A stretch of 64,000 nt of DNA from Marixanthomonas ophiurae. GTDB taxonomy: Bacteria > Bacteroidota > Bacteroidia > Flavobacteriales > Flavobacteriaceae. Made by a program: the position numbers and the translations under genes. Where the stretch lies: assembly GCF_003413745.1 (NCBI RefSeq), contig NZ_QVID01000001.1:2191089-2255088 (forward strand), written 5' to 3'. The notes under the pieces are model-generated. The model ran no database searches, had not been told where the DNA came from, and worked only from the letters and a program-made list of their open reading frames with translations. Shown here one piece after another: positions 54,801 to 62,898 of the stretch (within the stretch, counting starts at the first letter, position 1; every line of letters starts with the position of its first letter).

Positions 54801-56417
54801 TTGAGTGGAAACACTTCAATGAGAGCTGGTGGAGCGATTGAAGATAATTCAGTTGCTGGAAATGTCTTGACACTGGAGAATGTTAACTTAATGAACAACG
54901 CTACTGCATCTGCACCGGGTAACGGTGGTGGACTGCATATAACTGGAGAAGGAGATGCTAACATCACAGGTGGAACAGCGAGTGGAAACACAGCTTCTGC
55001 TGAAGGTGGAGCACTTTGGAACAGTGTAGGTGTTATGACAATCGATGGAATGACAATCGACGGAAACACCGCAGAAGGAGCCGATGCCGATACTGGTGGT
55101 GGAGGTGTCTTCAATAATGGAGGTACACTAAACATTGTTAACGGTACAGCGATTACTAATAATATGGCTACAGGAGCTTCAGGCTCTGGTGGTGGATTAT
55201 TGAGTACAGCTGGTGATGTTACAATTACTGATGCTACGTTAGATTCCAATGCTGCGAATAGAGCAGGTGGAGCTATCGAATTGATTGATGGTAACTTAAT
55301 ATTTACTACTTCTGAAATGACAAACAACGATGTAAATGGAACAGCAGGAACAGCAGCACCGGGTAACGGTGGTGGTCTGCACGTAACGGGAAACAGCGGA
55401 TTGATTACAATTTCAGAAAGTATTGTGTCAGGTAATGAAGCTGCTCAAGAAGGTGGTGGATTATGGAACCAAAGTGGAACGATGATGGTTGTTGAAACTA
55501 CTACAATCGATTCAAACAGTTCTTTTGGAACCGCTGCCGATGATGGTGGAGCTGGTATCTTCAACAATGGAGGTATATTAGAAGTTAATACATCCACAGT
55601 ATCGAATAATATTGCTTCTGGAGCGACAAGTTCTGGTGGTGGTATTCATAATGCCGATGGAGGTGATGTAACTGTAATGGTAAGTACTATTTCAGGAAAT
55701 ACAGCCAACGGTTCTGGTGGTGGAATTCACAACAACGGAAATAGTTTTGATATCAATGCGGTTACGATAGCGATGAATGAAGCATTAGCTAATGGAGGCG
55801 GTATTAATAGTTTGACAACTACATCACTTAAAAATACATTGGTTGCTTTTAATAGTGGAGCAAATGGTCAAGATGTTTCAGGAGTTTTTGCTTCTAATGA
55901 TTATAATTTGATTGGGACAGACGACGAAAGTGCGTTCCCTGAACAAGCGAATGATATTGAAGAAGTAGATCCATTGGTTGGCCCATTGCAAAACAATGGT
56001 GGATTAACCAATACACATCAACTGTTAGAAGGTTCGCTTGCATACAACGCAGGGGATCCAGCTGATCAGTTTAATGATCAAATAGATCAAGCTGTATTTG
56101 AAGGTATTCGTGATATTGGTGCATATGAAGCACAGGAAATTTTACTTTCCATCGAGGATATTACGCAATCAGGTAACGGAATTGTTATTTACCCGAACCC
56201 TTCAAGAGGAATGGCAACAGTAGAAATTCCAGAAACCTTTGGTACAGCTATTCAAATTACGATAGTTGAATTAGGTTCTGGTAAGATTGTAAATAATCTT
56301 AACACGTCTTTCGGGGCAACAGAGCTTAACTTTAATGCAATGGCTAACGGCGTGTATATAATTAATGTAACTTCAGAAGAAGGGACATCAACACACCGAT
56401 TGATATTGGCTAAATAA
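48861..56417 (+). CDS. Giant secreted beta-helix repeat protein with T9SS C-terminal domain
   Basis: The 2518-residue protein has a signal peptide (LLVSILLMTSLSYGQ), a choice-of-anchor-Q-type N-terminal domain (SNDAGPGSLRQAVIDANAAA) and a long parallel beta-helix of Chlamydia Pmp-like pectate-lyase coils. The coils repeat around signatures such as GGGLWNGTGTM and GGGIFNNGGTL; the latter appears in 14 forms. Within 53781-55086 the period is exactly 435 bp (145 residues), with near-identical copies. The C-terminus (about 2435-2518: IVIYPNPSRGMATVEIP, ending STHRLILAK) is a T9SS type A sorting domain, so the protein is exported and probably attached to the cell surface. Role probably adhesion or surface coating (inference). 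The frame is unbroken. Confidence 0.93.
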   Translation: MEKTTTRNFFLLVSILLMTSLSYGQYVVMNSNDAGPGSLRQAVIDANAAAGSNTITFDADYTINLTTGQIVINDDLTITGTGIGNTVIDGTGNGTARLIGATNITDLTIEGITFQNTTATAPGAALGVQNVVNANVIDSEFNNNATNAANGGGAIGSTESNLSVSGSFFDGNTAINAASSSGGAIGQDTSGTLTVMNSEFTNNTANRAGGAIEVNSLDLITITDSNFDGNTAAGPPGNGGSLHITGSADATISGSTFTNNVAALEGGALWNGLGTMTVSNSTIDANEAQGAAADDGGGGIFNNGGTLLVNAQTTITNNIASGASGSGGGIFSTAGTVEITDPGTAVNLNRANRAGGGIEIVDGSLTLTDVSLNQNNAGVAPAIAAPGNGGGIHVSNVATVIINGGNIQANVAANQGGGLWNQAGSTMTVTNAPTPNFSDNIASGDGGGAIYNNGGTLEVQPGNVLSNNIADGPSGSGGAILNATPGTFTIDDVTFTGNTANRAGGAIEIASAGGETYTFSGVTLDGNFISTPAPGNGGGLHISGPGDVTFTNSTIQNNTAVEGGGLWNGAGTMTVTDTQISNNEATGDLAEQGGGGIYNEMGTLIVNGTSTIDGNSATGTAGSGGGILTNIGSLNVDNLTISGNTAVRAGGGIEVRSNAGDLFEFNNVTFNNNTATGATAPGNGGAYHISGGGDSTFTDCLVQNNTAVEGGGLWNGTGTMTLAGSNTISNNTATGDAPEQGGGGIYNDGGTLDAQGGLFSGFADIFGNMATGTSGSGGAILSTGGTVEIAGAFITSNGANRAGGAIEIIDGVANIINTNLSSNDVNGTAGTPNPGNGGGVHVTGNGATISFSGIALANTAASEGGALWNNGGTMNVLTPAFGGLFTDTFIDGNTAFGADATNGGGGIFNNGGTLTVASGTNIVNNIADGASGSGGGIFSTAGDLTLTEVIITDNRANRAGGGIELIDGSLTVSNSTLNNNNAGVSPATAAPGNGGALHISGAANATITGGTVDSNVAAAEGGGLWNGTGTMTIDGTPITNNTASGDDATNGGGGVFNNGGTLDVLAGTEITNNIADGASGSGGGVFSTAGDVTLTEVIITDNQANRAGGGIELIDGSVTLTNVTLDTNNAGVAPATAAPGNGGGLHISGAANATLTGGTVDSNVAALEGGGLWNGTGTMTVDGTPITNNIASGATADDGGGGIFNNGGTLDVLAGTNITNNLANGTSGSGGGIFSTGGTVTVTGAIISQNSANRAGGGMEVIEGSVTLTNTALSINDVNGTAGTPNPGNGGGMHVSGAATVSITGGTVSANEAASEGGGLWNQAGATMTVTDAMVNINTAAGNDADNGGGGIFNNGGNLGIVNSTVQSNTATGTSGSGGGVLTTAGDVTVIGGSIDNNSANRAGGGIEVIDGMLSMANTSLNSNGVNGSSGAPNPGNGGGMHVSGVANVSMFGGTVSLNDAAAEGGGLWNQAGSTMEIDNTTIDSNTASGNDPDQGGGGIFNNGGTLMVQNSSEITNNVADGTAGSGGGIQNVAGGSVTVNNTIISNNSANRAGGGIEDNSSVTAGSITLFNVNLDNNEVGSAPGNGGGLHITGPGTAMITNGTVNGNVATAEGGGLWNGSGEMTVDGTTVDANTASGADADQGGGGIFNEGGTLSVLNATVSNNVADGASGSGGGILNNQGTLTVTDSELSGNTSMRAGGAIEDNSVAGKLLTLTNVDLMNNATASAPGNGGGLHITGPGDSNITGGTASGNTASAEGGAYWNGSGVMTIDGTTVDANTASGADADQGGGGIFNEGGTLSVLNATVSNNIADGASGSGGGILNNQGTLTVTDSELSGNTSMRAGGAIEENSVAENVLTLENVDLMNNSTASAPGNGGGLHITGPGDSNITGGTASGNTASAEGGAYWNGAGVMTIDGTTVDANTASGADADQGGGGIFNEGGTLSVLNATISNNVVDGASGSGGGILNNQGSLTVTDSELSGNTSMRAGGAIEDNSVAGNVLTLENVNLMNNATASAPGNGGGLHITGEGDANITGGTASGNTASAEGGALWNSVGVMTIDGMTIDGNTAEGADADTGGGGVFNNGGTLNIVNGTAITNNMATGASGSGGGLLSTAGDVTITDATLDSNAANRAGGAIELIDGNLIFTTSEMTNNDVNGTAGTAAPGNGGGLHVTGNSGLITISESIVSGNEAAQEGGGLWNQSGTMMVVETTTIDSNSSFGTAADDGGAGIFNNGGILEVNTSTVSNNIASGATSSGGGIHNADGGDVTVMVSTISGNTANGSGGGIHNNGNSFDINAVTIAMNEALANGGGINSLTTTSLKNTLVAFNSGANGQDVSGVFASNDYNLIGTDDESAFPEQANDIEEVDPLVGPLQNNGGLTNTHQLLEGSLAYNAGDPADQFNDQIDQAVFEGIRDIGAYEAQEILLSIEDITQSGNGIVIYPNPSRGMATVEIPETFGTAIQITIVELGSGKIVNNLNTSFGATELNFNAMANGVYIINVTSEEGTSTHRLILAK
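53781..55520 (+). repeat. 435-bp tandem repeats inside the giant gene
   Basis: GCCGATCAAGG-type landmarks occur at 53781, 54216 and 54651, and a diverged copy (GCCGATACTGG) at 55086, an exact 435-bp period. The first three units are near-identical over most of their length, so they arose by recent duplication. More diverged units of similar length fill most of the gene upstream. Confidence 0.85.
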
Positions 56418-56437
56418 ATTTCAATTTAGTTTTGTGT

Positions 56438-56476
56438 GAAAAACCTCTTTCATTTAGTTGAAAGGGGTTTTTCTTT
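56438..56476 (+). terminator. Shared terminator between the giant gene and the PagL-like gene
   Basis: GAAAAACCTCTTTCA and TTGAAAGGGGTTTTTC pair around a short loop, followed by TTTTTT. It ends the giant gene transcript 21 bp after its stop codon and overlaps the 3' end of the opposite gene. Confidence 0.8.
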
Positions 56477-57736
56477 TTTGAAGCTGAAACTATGCACATA
56501 CCCAAAACTCAATTCAGTAAAATCTGCCTGCCCTAAGTTGGAATTAATGCTCGCCCCTATAAAAAAGTTATTTTTAGGTGCCTTTCGGGTACCGATGAGG
56601 TAATATTTTAAACCTAAGCGTGAAGAGATTAATTTTTTGAGTTTAAATTTCGTGCCAAATTCGCCCAAAACAATAACGCTATTTTCAGGTATTTCACGAG
56701 GTACCACATCCCAACCTTGATTGATGCGCCAATCTATATTGTATGCAGGTTTATGTAGGTTAAAACCTATTTGCAAATTTATTCCGAAGTGATTTAGCAA
56801 CACTTCCCCATTAATAAATACGCCTATATTGCTGGCACTCCAAGTAGCGTTTTCTTTAAAAGAATCAAACTCCCGTCCATCTTGCACTAAAGATTCATTA
56901 TTTGTTATATAATCGTAGTAATGTCTGTAAAAACGATAATATGCGCCAATACCAACCTTATAGGTATTATTAAAAACCTTTCCATATTCGCCAGATACAA
57001 CATATACGCCTTTTTTATCATTAAAAGGTTTTGCTAAAACTTGTAAGCCATAACCCGAACGCAAAGCGAGATAACTATATCTGCTTGTAGAAAAAACAGG
57101 TTTCTTTTCTTCGGAATAAAAAGTAGGTTCAGCATTGTTTTTTATATCTGCTGAAACACCTACTAAAAAAGAGTTGAACCCTTGGTTAGGTAAACGTGTA
57201 TGTCCGTTAGAATGATGCGAATAGCCAATACCTGCGCGCCAATTTATTTTTTTGGTTGAAAAGACTTTATAATGACTAAATAGTTTGAACGACCAGGTAA
57301 AATCAGTTGTAACTGCCTCATTGTTCGGGTTGGTAATAGGATCGTACTTTTCTGTAAAATAAGAAGCACCTGTCCCTACTTGTATCGTAAGACTCTTACT
57401 TCTAAAAGCATTAAACTCAATAAATGGCAGTACAGAAATGGCACTACCTAAGTTTTCGGTATTTCCAAAATCGGTATACCCTACACTTATTCCTGTTCTA
57501 GGGCCTTTAAGGCGTTGTGCCCATTCTTGAGGATTGTTGTCGTGTTCCCAGCCAAAAGATATTATTGCTTGAGTTTGTAAACCGTGATCTGGAAAATAAC
57601 TATTAGCATCTGCAGTAATGCCTAGTAAAATTTCAGGACTAACGATAAAATTTGATGTAGGATTGTCACTATCTGTTTGTTGTGCAAACAAATAACTTGA
57701 AATCAATAAGAATGTGGCTAGTGTAGTTTTTTTCAT
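56450..57736 (-). CDS. Acyloxyacyl hydrolase (PagL-like lipid A 3-O-deacylase)
   Basis: The product of 428 residues, starting at MKKTTLATFLLISSYLFAQQ, has a signal peptide and an outer membrane beta-barrel. The active-site region of PagL-like proteins is visible: GIGYSHHSNGHTRLPNQGFN near residue 185 (H and S). It is longer than PagL proper (about 150 residues), as is normal in Bacteroidota. It would remove the 3-O acyl chain of lipid A in the outer membrane. I start at 57736 rather than 57748, since the first four residues of the longer frame precede a typical signal. Divergent from the symporter gene. Confidence 0.82.
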   Translation of the reverse strand: MKKTTLATFLLISSYLFAQQTDSDNPTSNFIVSPEILLGITADANSYFPDHGLQTQAIISFGWEHDNNPQEWAQRLKGPRTGISVGYTDFGNTENLGSAISVLPFIEFNAFRSKSLTIQVGTGASYFTEKYDPITNPNNEAVTTDFTWSFKLFSHYKVFSTKKINWRAGIGYSHHSNGHTRLPNQGFNSFLVGVSADIKNNAEPTFYSEEKKPVFSTSRYSYLALRSGYGLQVLAKPFNDKKGVYVVSGEYGKVFNNTYKVGIGAYYRFYRHYYDYITNNESLVQDGREFDSFKENATWSASNIGVFINGEVLLNHFGINLQIGFNLHKPAYNIDWRINQGWDVVPREIPENSVIVLGEFGTKFKLKKLISSRLGLKYYLIGTRKAPKNNFFIGASINSNLGQADFTELSFGYVHSFSFKKEKPLSTK

Positions 57737-57819
57737 AAAGAACAACAAGAAACAATAATAATGTTACTTTTAAAAATTCACAAGTATTTTTAATTAGTAT
57801 TCTCTTTATCTTCAAACTA

Positions 57820-59193
57820 TTGAAAAAAATAGACTCATTTATTTCTGAAATTGCTTCTCTTGCTTGGGGACTTCCTTTATTAATACTGCTCATTGGGGGC
57901 GGATTGTATTTGTTAATACGTATCCGGTTTTTACCCTTTCGGTATTTTGGTCACGCCATAGCCGTTTTACGAGGAAAATATGATAATGAATCTGATAGTG
58001 GTGAAATCTCTCACTTTCAAGCCTTAACAACAGCACTTTCAGCGACAGTAGGGATGGGGAATATAGCTGGTGTAGCGGTAGCCATAGCCTTGGGAGGACC
58101 GGGAGCGGTCTTTTGGATGTGGGTGAGTGCAGTTATTGGTATGTCCACCAAGTTTTTTACAGCAACACTTGCTATTCTGTATAGAGGAAAAGATAGTGAA
58201 GGCAAAGTTCAAGGCGGTCCCATGTATTTTATCATAGAAGGTTTGGGCAAAAAATGGAAACCATTGGCAGTTGTATTTAGTATTGCAGGATTGGTAGGAG
58301 CCCTACCCGTTTTTAACGTAAACCAGCTAACACAGGCTATTAATGATATTTTACTGAAACCTGCCGGATTATACTACGGATTTTCAAGTGACTTGATTAT
58401 TGGGGTTGTGTTAGTCTTAATTACCTCAATAGTTATATTGGGCGGACTTTCTCGAATAAGCAAAACCGCATCAAAACTGGTACCTGCTATGGTATTTTTC
58501 TATTTAATAATGGTTTTAATCATTTTGGTTGTACACATTGATGTACTTCCTTATTATTTCAAATTAATTTTTACCGATGCTTTTTCTGCTTCATTTTATA
58601 AAGGAGACGCTTTCTTAGGAGGAATTGTTGGTGGAATTATATTATTAGGTATTCGTCGAGGTGCCTTTTCCAATGAAGCGGGGATTGGTACAGCACCTAT
58701 GGCTCATGGAGCTGCAAAAACCAACGAGCCTATTCGGGAAGGGTTAGTTGCGATGTTAGGTCCGGCTATTGACACCCTAATTGTCTGTACTTTAACGGCA
58801 TTAACCATTTTGGTAACCGGTGTTTGGCAAAGTAGTGATGCTAACGGAGTAAGTTTAACAGCAACTGCATTTGCAGACGGGATTCCTAACTTTGGCAAAT
58901 ATGCATTATTGCTCTGTATTGCTGTTTTTAGCATATCATCTTTGTTTTCATATTCATATTACGGAACCAAGTGTATGTCTTTTTTGTTTGGTGCTAAGTA
59001 CAAGGAATACTACAATTACATTTATATAATCAGTATTATCATGGGGGCCACAACATCGTTGAGTATGATGATTAATTTAATTGACACTTTTTTTGCGTTA
59101 ATGGCTGTACCTACCATGACCGCAACAATTTTATTAGCATCACGTGTAATTAAAGAAGCAAAAAAATACTTTAAGAGTTTAAAACTTAAGTAG
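57820..59193 (+). CDS. Sodium:alanine symporter (AGCS family)
   Basis: The 457-residue integral membrane protein has about 11 helices, with AGCS signatures: the N-terminal segment LAWGLPLLILLIGGGLYLLI, FQALTTALSATVGMGNIAGV (substrate/sodium site), GGPGAVFWMWVSAVIGMSTK, QGGPMYFIIEGLGKKWKPL, and GIRRGAFSNEAGIGTAPMAH. It imports alanine or glycine with sodium, in keeping with marine habits. The start is TTG at 57820; a start there keeps the first helix, and no closer ATG exists. Divergent from the PagL-like gene and convergent with the SGNH-like gene. Confidence 0.95.
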   Translation: MKKIDSFISEIASLAWGLPLLILLIGGGLYLLIRIRFLPFRYFGHAIAVLRGKYDNESDSGEISHFQALTTALSATVGMGNIAGVAVAIALGGPGAVFWMWVSAVIGMSTKFFTATLAILYRGKDSEGKVQGGPMYFIIEGLGKKWKPLAVVFSIAGLVGALPVFNVNQLTQAINDILLKPAGLYYGFSSDLIIGVVLVLITSIVILGGLSRISKTASKLVPAMVFFYLIMVLIILVVHIDVLPYYFKLIFTDAFSASFYKGDAFLGGIVGGIILLGIRRGAFSNEAGIGTAPMAHGAAKTNEPIREGLVAMLGPAIDTLIVCTLTALTILVTGVWQSSDANGVSLTATAFADGIPNFGKYALLLCIAVFSISSLFSYSYYGTKCMSFLFGAKYKEYYNYIYIISIIMGATTSLSMMINLIDTFFALMAVPTMTATILLASRVIKEAKKYFKSLKLK

Positions 59194-59207
59194 GAGAGCA
59201 GTTCAGG

Positions 59208-60188
59208 TTATTCTTCTATTTCCTTTAAAAAAGTGTTTAGTTTTTTAGTCAATTTTTCTGCTCCCTTTGGGTTCAGGTGGTTTTCATTTCTGAAATCTTC
59301 AACTTTGAAATCAGGATCTTTTTCAGCATTCAGAAAATAGATGTTTTTATATTTTCTACCTATAAGATTAAGAATACTGTCCCTTCTTCTTAAAACGTTT
59401 GGATTACGTTGTTGATTATAATTAGAAAATGTAGGCGGGCTTAAAATAACTACTTTTGAGTTTCTATTTAAACAATATTCAATCATTTTATAAAAGTACT
59501 CACTATTATAAGCAAGAACCTTAACATCTTCTCTTTTATATATTTTTACAGGCTTTGTTATAATAGCGTTACTGTCATACTGTAGCTTTTTGAACTTTCC
59601 TTCGTAATGGTTTAGATCAAACCCGTATCTATTATACACATCGGGTATGGTATCCTTTAAATAATGAGTTATAAGCATTTCTGAAAATAGTCCCGGGTGC
59701 GACTTAAAAAGAAGACTATCAATTGGGGTTACAGAGCGTTCAAAAGTGTTTATATGGTAATATTTAAGGAAGAGACTATTTTTCCAGAAATACTTTGATC
59801 TGTGTGGAATTTCAAAATGACCATAGGAAGCTTCGAAAACAACAGTTTTTAAATTTGGAAAACGATCTATAGCACCTTTTAAAATTATAAAGTCTGTATT
59901 GTGATGTTGTCCTCGTGAGCTTAAATTTATAGATGGTTTATTTAAAAATGCAGGATTAATACCGCTTTGAATTTGTGAAGATCCAAAAACGATTGTTTCA
60001 ACGGAGGAACCTTCATTATTCATGTAATCTCTTATTATAGAAAAATTATTCGGAATCTTAGTAACGGCTAATTCAATAATACCATAAGCCACTATTACTG
60101 GTATAAAAAAGACACAGCATAGCATTAAAAACCTAAGCTGGTTTTTTTTAAAATTGAAAATAGATGAATTCTTCTTTGGGTCCGGCAT
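59208..60188 (-). CDS. SGNH/DltD-like membrane-anchored acyltransferase partner of MBOAT
   Basis: The product of about 326 residues, starting MPDPKKN, has an N-terminal membrane helix (LMLCCVFFIPVIVAYGIIEL) and an exported SGNH-like domain. The Ser-containing block is VFGSSQIQSGINP (near residue 70) and the catalytic Asp-His block is EDFRNENHLNPKGAEK (near 305). This is the layout of AlgJ/AlgX/DltD-type partners of MBOAT enzymes, which transfer acyl groups onto exported sugar polymers. The ATG at 60188 is preferred over a TTG at 60209. It overlaps the MBOAT gene end by 41 bp, so the two are translated together. Substrate unknown. Confidence 0.78.
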   Translation of the reverse strand: MPDPKKNSSIFNFKKNQLRFLMLCCVFFIPVIVAYGIIELAVTKIPNNFSIIRDYMNNEGSSVETIVFGSSQIQSGINPAFLNKPSINLSSRGQHHNTDFIILKGAIDRFPNLKTVVFEASYGHFEIPHRSKYFWKNSLFLKYYHINTFERSVTPIDSLLFKSHPGLFSEMLITHYLKDTIPDVYNRYGFDLNHYEGKFKKLQYDSNAIITKPVKIYKREDVKVLAYNSEYFYKMIEYCLNRNSKVVILSPPTFSNYNQQRNPNVLRRRDSILNLIGRKYKNIYFLNAEKDPDFKVEDFRNENHLNPKGAEKLTKKLNTFLKEIEE

Positions 60189-61581
60189 AACGTATGATGA
60201 AAAAAACAAATAAATAATATATAATCCAACGAATGGGTCTGCTATAAGTTTTTTCTAAAAATTCAAATGGATGGTTTTTGGTTCTGGTTATAACCTCCAT
60301 AATGATTAATAAAGGTACAAAAAGTACCCGAAAGCCTATTTCCAACGAAAAGGGCTTACTTGGAATGAATGATAAAACCCTATGGATAATATTTAAAGCC
60401 ATATCAAAATTTTCGGCCCTAAAGAAAATACAAGATGTGATAATCAAAGTAAAACTATAGATTATAGTAACTGGTAAAGGCATTCTGGTTAAAAAATAAT
60501 TGATGTTATAGGTTTTGCCCTTAACAGTCATAGGTATCCGTTCAATTGAAATGGTGATGGCCTGGAATACCCCAAAAAATATAAAAGTCCAATTGGCACC
60601 GTGCCAAAGCCCAATGAGTGTCATAGTTATAAATAGAGCAATGGTTCTGGAAACATAGCTTTTTTTCCAACTTTGTATAAGTGGTGCATATACATAATCT
60701 GTAAACCATTTGGTTAGGGTTATGTGCCATCGCTGCCAAAACTCTGCCACGCTCCGTGATAGATAAGGAATGTTGAAGTTTTTGCTCAACTTGAAACCAA
60801 ACAGCTTTGCTGTACCAATAGCAATGTTTGAGTAGCCGGCAAAATCACAATAAATTTGGAAGAAGAATAGGACAGAGGCATATAATAAGGACAAGCTTCC
60901 AAAACTGTTTGGTTCAGAATAAATGGCATTTACTGCCAAGGCAACGTTGTCTGCTACGACCATTTTCATAAAAAGCCCCCAAAGCATCTGCCGTAGCCCA
61001 TCGACGACTAAAGATCTTTCAAAAGTTCTTTCTTTTTTAAATTGAGGAAGTAAGGATTTGGCTCTTTCAATAGGACCGGCGACCAATTGCGGGAAAAAGC
61101 TAACAAAGCATAAAAAGTTTAAAATATTATAAGTGGGTTTAATACGGTTACGGTATACATCAATACTATAGCTCATAGTTTGAAATGTATAAAAACTCAA
61201 CCCTACCGGAAGGATAAAATTTAAAGTATTATAGGTGTATCCTTGTGCGCTTAGATGAAACAAATTAGCGAACCCTTCAGCAAAGAAGTTATAATACTTA
61301 AAAATAAAAAGAACTCCTAAATTCCAAAATATACTCAGGACTAAGTATATTTTTTTGGAGGCTTTGTTATTGGTTGTATGAATGGCTCTTCCAGCAAGGT
61401 AATCTACTAGAGAGCTCGCAATAATAAGCGATAAAAAACGCCAATCCCATAAGCCATAAAAAATATAGCTTGCAACAAGGAGAACTGCATTCTGAGCTTT
61501 AATACGTTTATAGCCTACAGCCCAATAAATAAGCAGGACAATGGGTAAAAATAACCCAAATGAAAATGAATTGAATAACAA
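60148..61581 (-). CDS. MBOAT family O-acyltransferase (AlgI/DltB-like)
   Basis: The 477-residue integral membrane protein shows the MBOAT motif set: SFFPQLVAGPIERAKSLLPQ, DFAGYSNIAIGTAKLFGFKL, SVAEFWQRWHITLTKWFTDY and the catalytic His in GLWHGANWTFIFFG. It moves acyl groups across the inner membrane to acylate an exported polysaccharide. Length and motif order match AlgI-type enzymes. It pairs with the SGNH-like gene, which it overlaps. No glycosyltransferase genes are in the neighbourhood, so the polymer is not identified. Confidence 0.93.
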   Translation of the reverse strand: MLFNSFSFGLFLPIVLLIYWAVGYKRIKAQNAVLLVASYIFYGLWDWRFLSLIIASSLVDYLAGRAIHTTNNKASKKIYLVLSIFWNLGVLFIFKYYNFFAEGFANLFHLSAQGYTYNTLNFILPVGLSFYTFQTMSYSIDVYRNRIKPTYNILNFLCFVSFFPQLVAGPIERAKSLLPQFKKERTFERSLVVDGLRQMLWGLFMKMVVADNVALAVNAIYSEPNSFGSLSLLYASVLFFFQIYCDFAGYSNIAIGTAKLFGFKLSKNFNIPYLSRSVAEFWQRWHITLTKWFTDYVYAPLIQSWKKSYVSRTIALFITMTLIGLWHGANWTFIFFGVFQAITISIERIPMTVKGKTYNINYFLTRMPLPVTIIYSFTLIITSCIFFRAENFDMALNIIHRVLSFIPSKPFSLEIGFRVLFVPLLIIMEVITRTKNHPFEFLEKTYSRPIRWIIYYLFVFFIIRYAGPKEEFIYFQF

Positions 61582-61645
61582 AGGTTAGCTTGTTTTGATT
61601 TCAAATATAGTAAAAACAGCAAAAGAAAAAATTTTAAATAAAAAA

Positions 61646-61669
61646 AAGCCCAAAAATCAATTTGGGCTT
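61646..61669 (-). terminator. Terminator of the M42 peptidase gene
   Basis: AAGCCCAAA and TTTGGGCTT pair around a 6-nt loop, with a run of A before it (U run on the minus-strand transcript), 20 bp after the stop codon of the M42 gene. Confidence 0.85.
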
Positions 61670-61688
61670 ACTGCATTATTTATTACGT

Positions 61689-62774
61689 TTATTCAAAATA
61701 ACTAAATGTATCTCCATCCTTTAGGTTTAAAAGAGACTCATAAATAAGTTTAATTACATTTTCTACGTCGTCTCGATGCACCATTTCTACTGTTGTATGC
61801 ATATAACGCAGAGGTAGTGATATTAAGGAGCTGGCAACACCACAGTTACTATAAGCAAAAGCATCTGTGTCGGTTCCGGTAGCCCTTGAGAGCGCTGCTC
61901 TTTGAAACGGTATCTTATTCTTTTCTGCAGTATCAGTAATTATATCTCTAAGTTTTTGCTGAACAGCAGGAGCATAGGCAACAACAGGTCCTTTGCCAAT
62001 TTCAACATCGCCTTGCTTTTTTTGCTCGATCATCGGAGTGCTGGTATCGTGTGTAACATCGGTAACAATAGCAGCATTCGGTTTAATGCGTTCCGCAATC
62101 ATTTGTGCACCACGTAACCCTATTTCTTCTTGTACTGAATTAGTAATGTATAGGCCAAAAGGAAGTTTCTTTTTGTTTTCATGTAATAGGCGTGCTACTT
62201 CAGCAATCATAAACCCACCCATTCTGTTATCTAATGCTCGGCAAACAAATTTGTCTTCATTAAGAATATGAAATTCATCTGGATAGGTGATAACACACCC
62301 TACATGAATGCCCATTTTTTCAACTTCTTCTTTATCTTTGCAACCTACGTCAATAAATATATTGTCAGGTTTAGGAGCAGCTTCTTTCGATTTATTTCGG
62401 GTATGGATTGCTGGCCAACCAAATACCCCCTTTTTAATCCCATCTTTGGTATGAATATTCACAATTTTTGATGGTGCTATTTGGTGATCGCTACCACCAT
62501 TTCTTACTACATATAAAAGACCATTATCACTAATATAATTAACATACCAGGAAATTTCATCGGCATGCCCTTCAATAACTACCTTATATTTAGCTTCTGG
62601 ATTTATAACTCCTACCGCACTTCCGTAGGTGTCTGTAATAAACTCGTCAACGTATGGTTTTAAATATTCCATCCACATTTTTTGCCCATCCCATTCATAA
62701 CCGGTAGGGGCTGCATTGTTTAGATAGTTTTTTAAAAATGTTAGTGATTTTTTATTCAAGATAGATTTTGCCAT
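61689..62774 (-). CDS. M42 family metallopeptidase (aminopeptidase)
   Basis: The 361-residue protein has the M42 fold and metal ligands: VVIEGHADEISWYV (first His-x-Asp), KSAPKPDN-type loop, FVCRALDNRMGGFMIAEV (bridging Asp) and NSVQEEIGLRGA (catalytic Glu-Glu), then VTDVTHDTSTP (Asp) and a distal His near the C-terminus. It is a cobalt/zinc-dependent aminopeptidase that forms dodecamers and acts on peptides in the cytoplasm. Normal length, single gene with its own terminator. Divergent from the DUF4294 gene. Confidence 0.94.
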   Translation of the reverse strand: MAKSILNKKSLTFLKNYLNNAAPTGYEWDGQKMWMEYLKPYVDEFITDTYGSAVGVINPEAKYKVVIEGHADEISWYVNYISDNGLLYVVRNGGSDHQIAPSKIVNIHTKDGIKKGVFGWPAIHTRNKSKEAAPKPDNIFIDVGCKDKEEVEKMGIHVGCVITYPDEFHILNEDKFVCRALDNRMGGFMIAEVARLLHENKKKLPFGLYITNSVQEEIGLRGAQMIAERIKPNAAIVTDVTHDTSTPMIEQKKQGDVEIGKGPVVAYAPAVQQKLRDIITDTAEKNKIPFQRAALSRATGTDTDAFAYSNCGVASSLISLPLRYMHTTVEMVHRDDVENVIKLIYESLLNLKDGDTFSYFE

Positions 62775-62898
62775 AAAGAGTATATTTACTGCTGTTTAAT
62801 TAATGCGATCAAAATTAATAATTAAATGCTAACTCAAACGTTACAGAATATATAATTTTGGAACAATTTTCGCTTGTTAATAGCAAAAATAACTTTGA

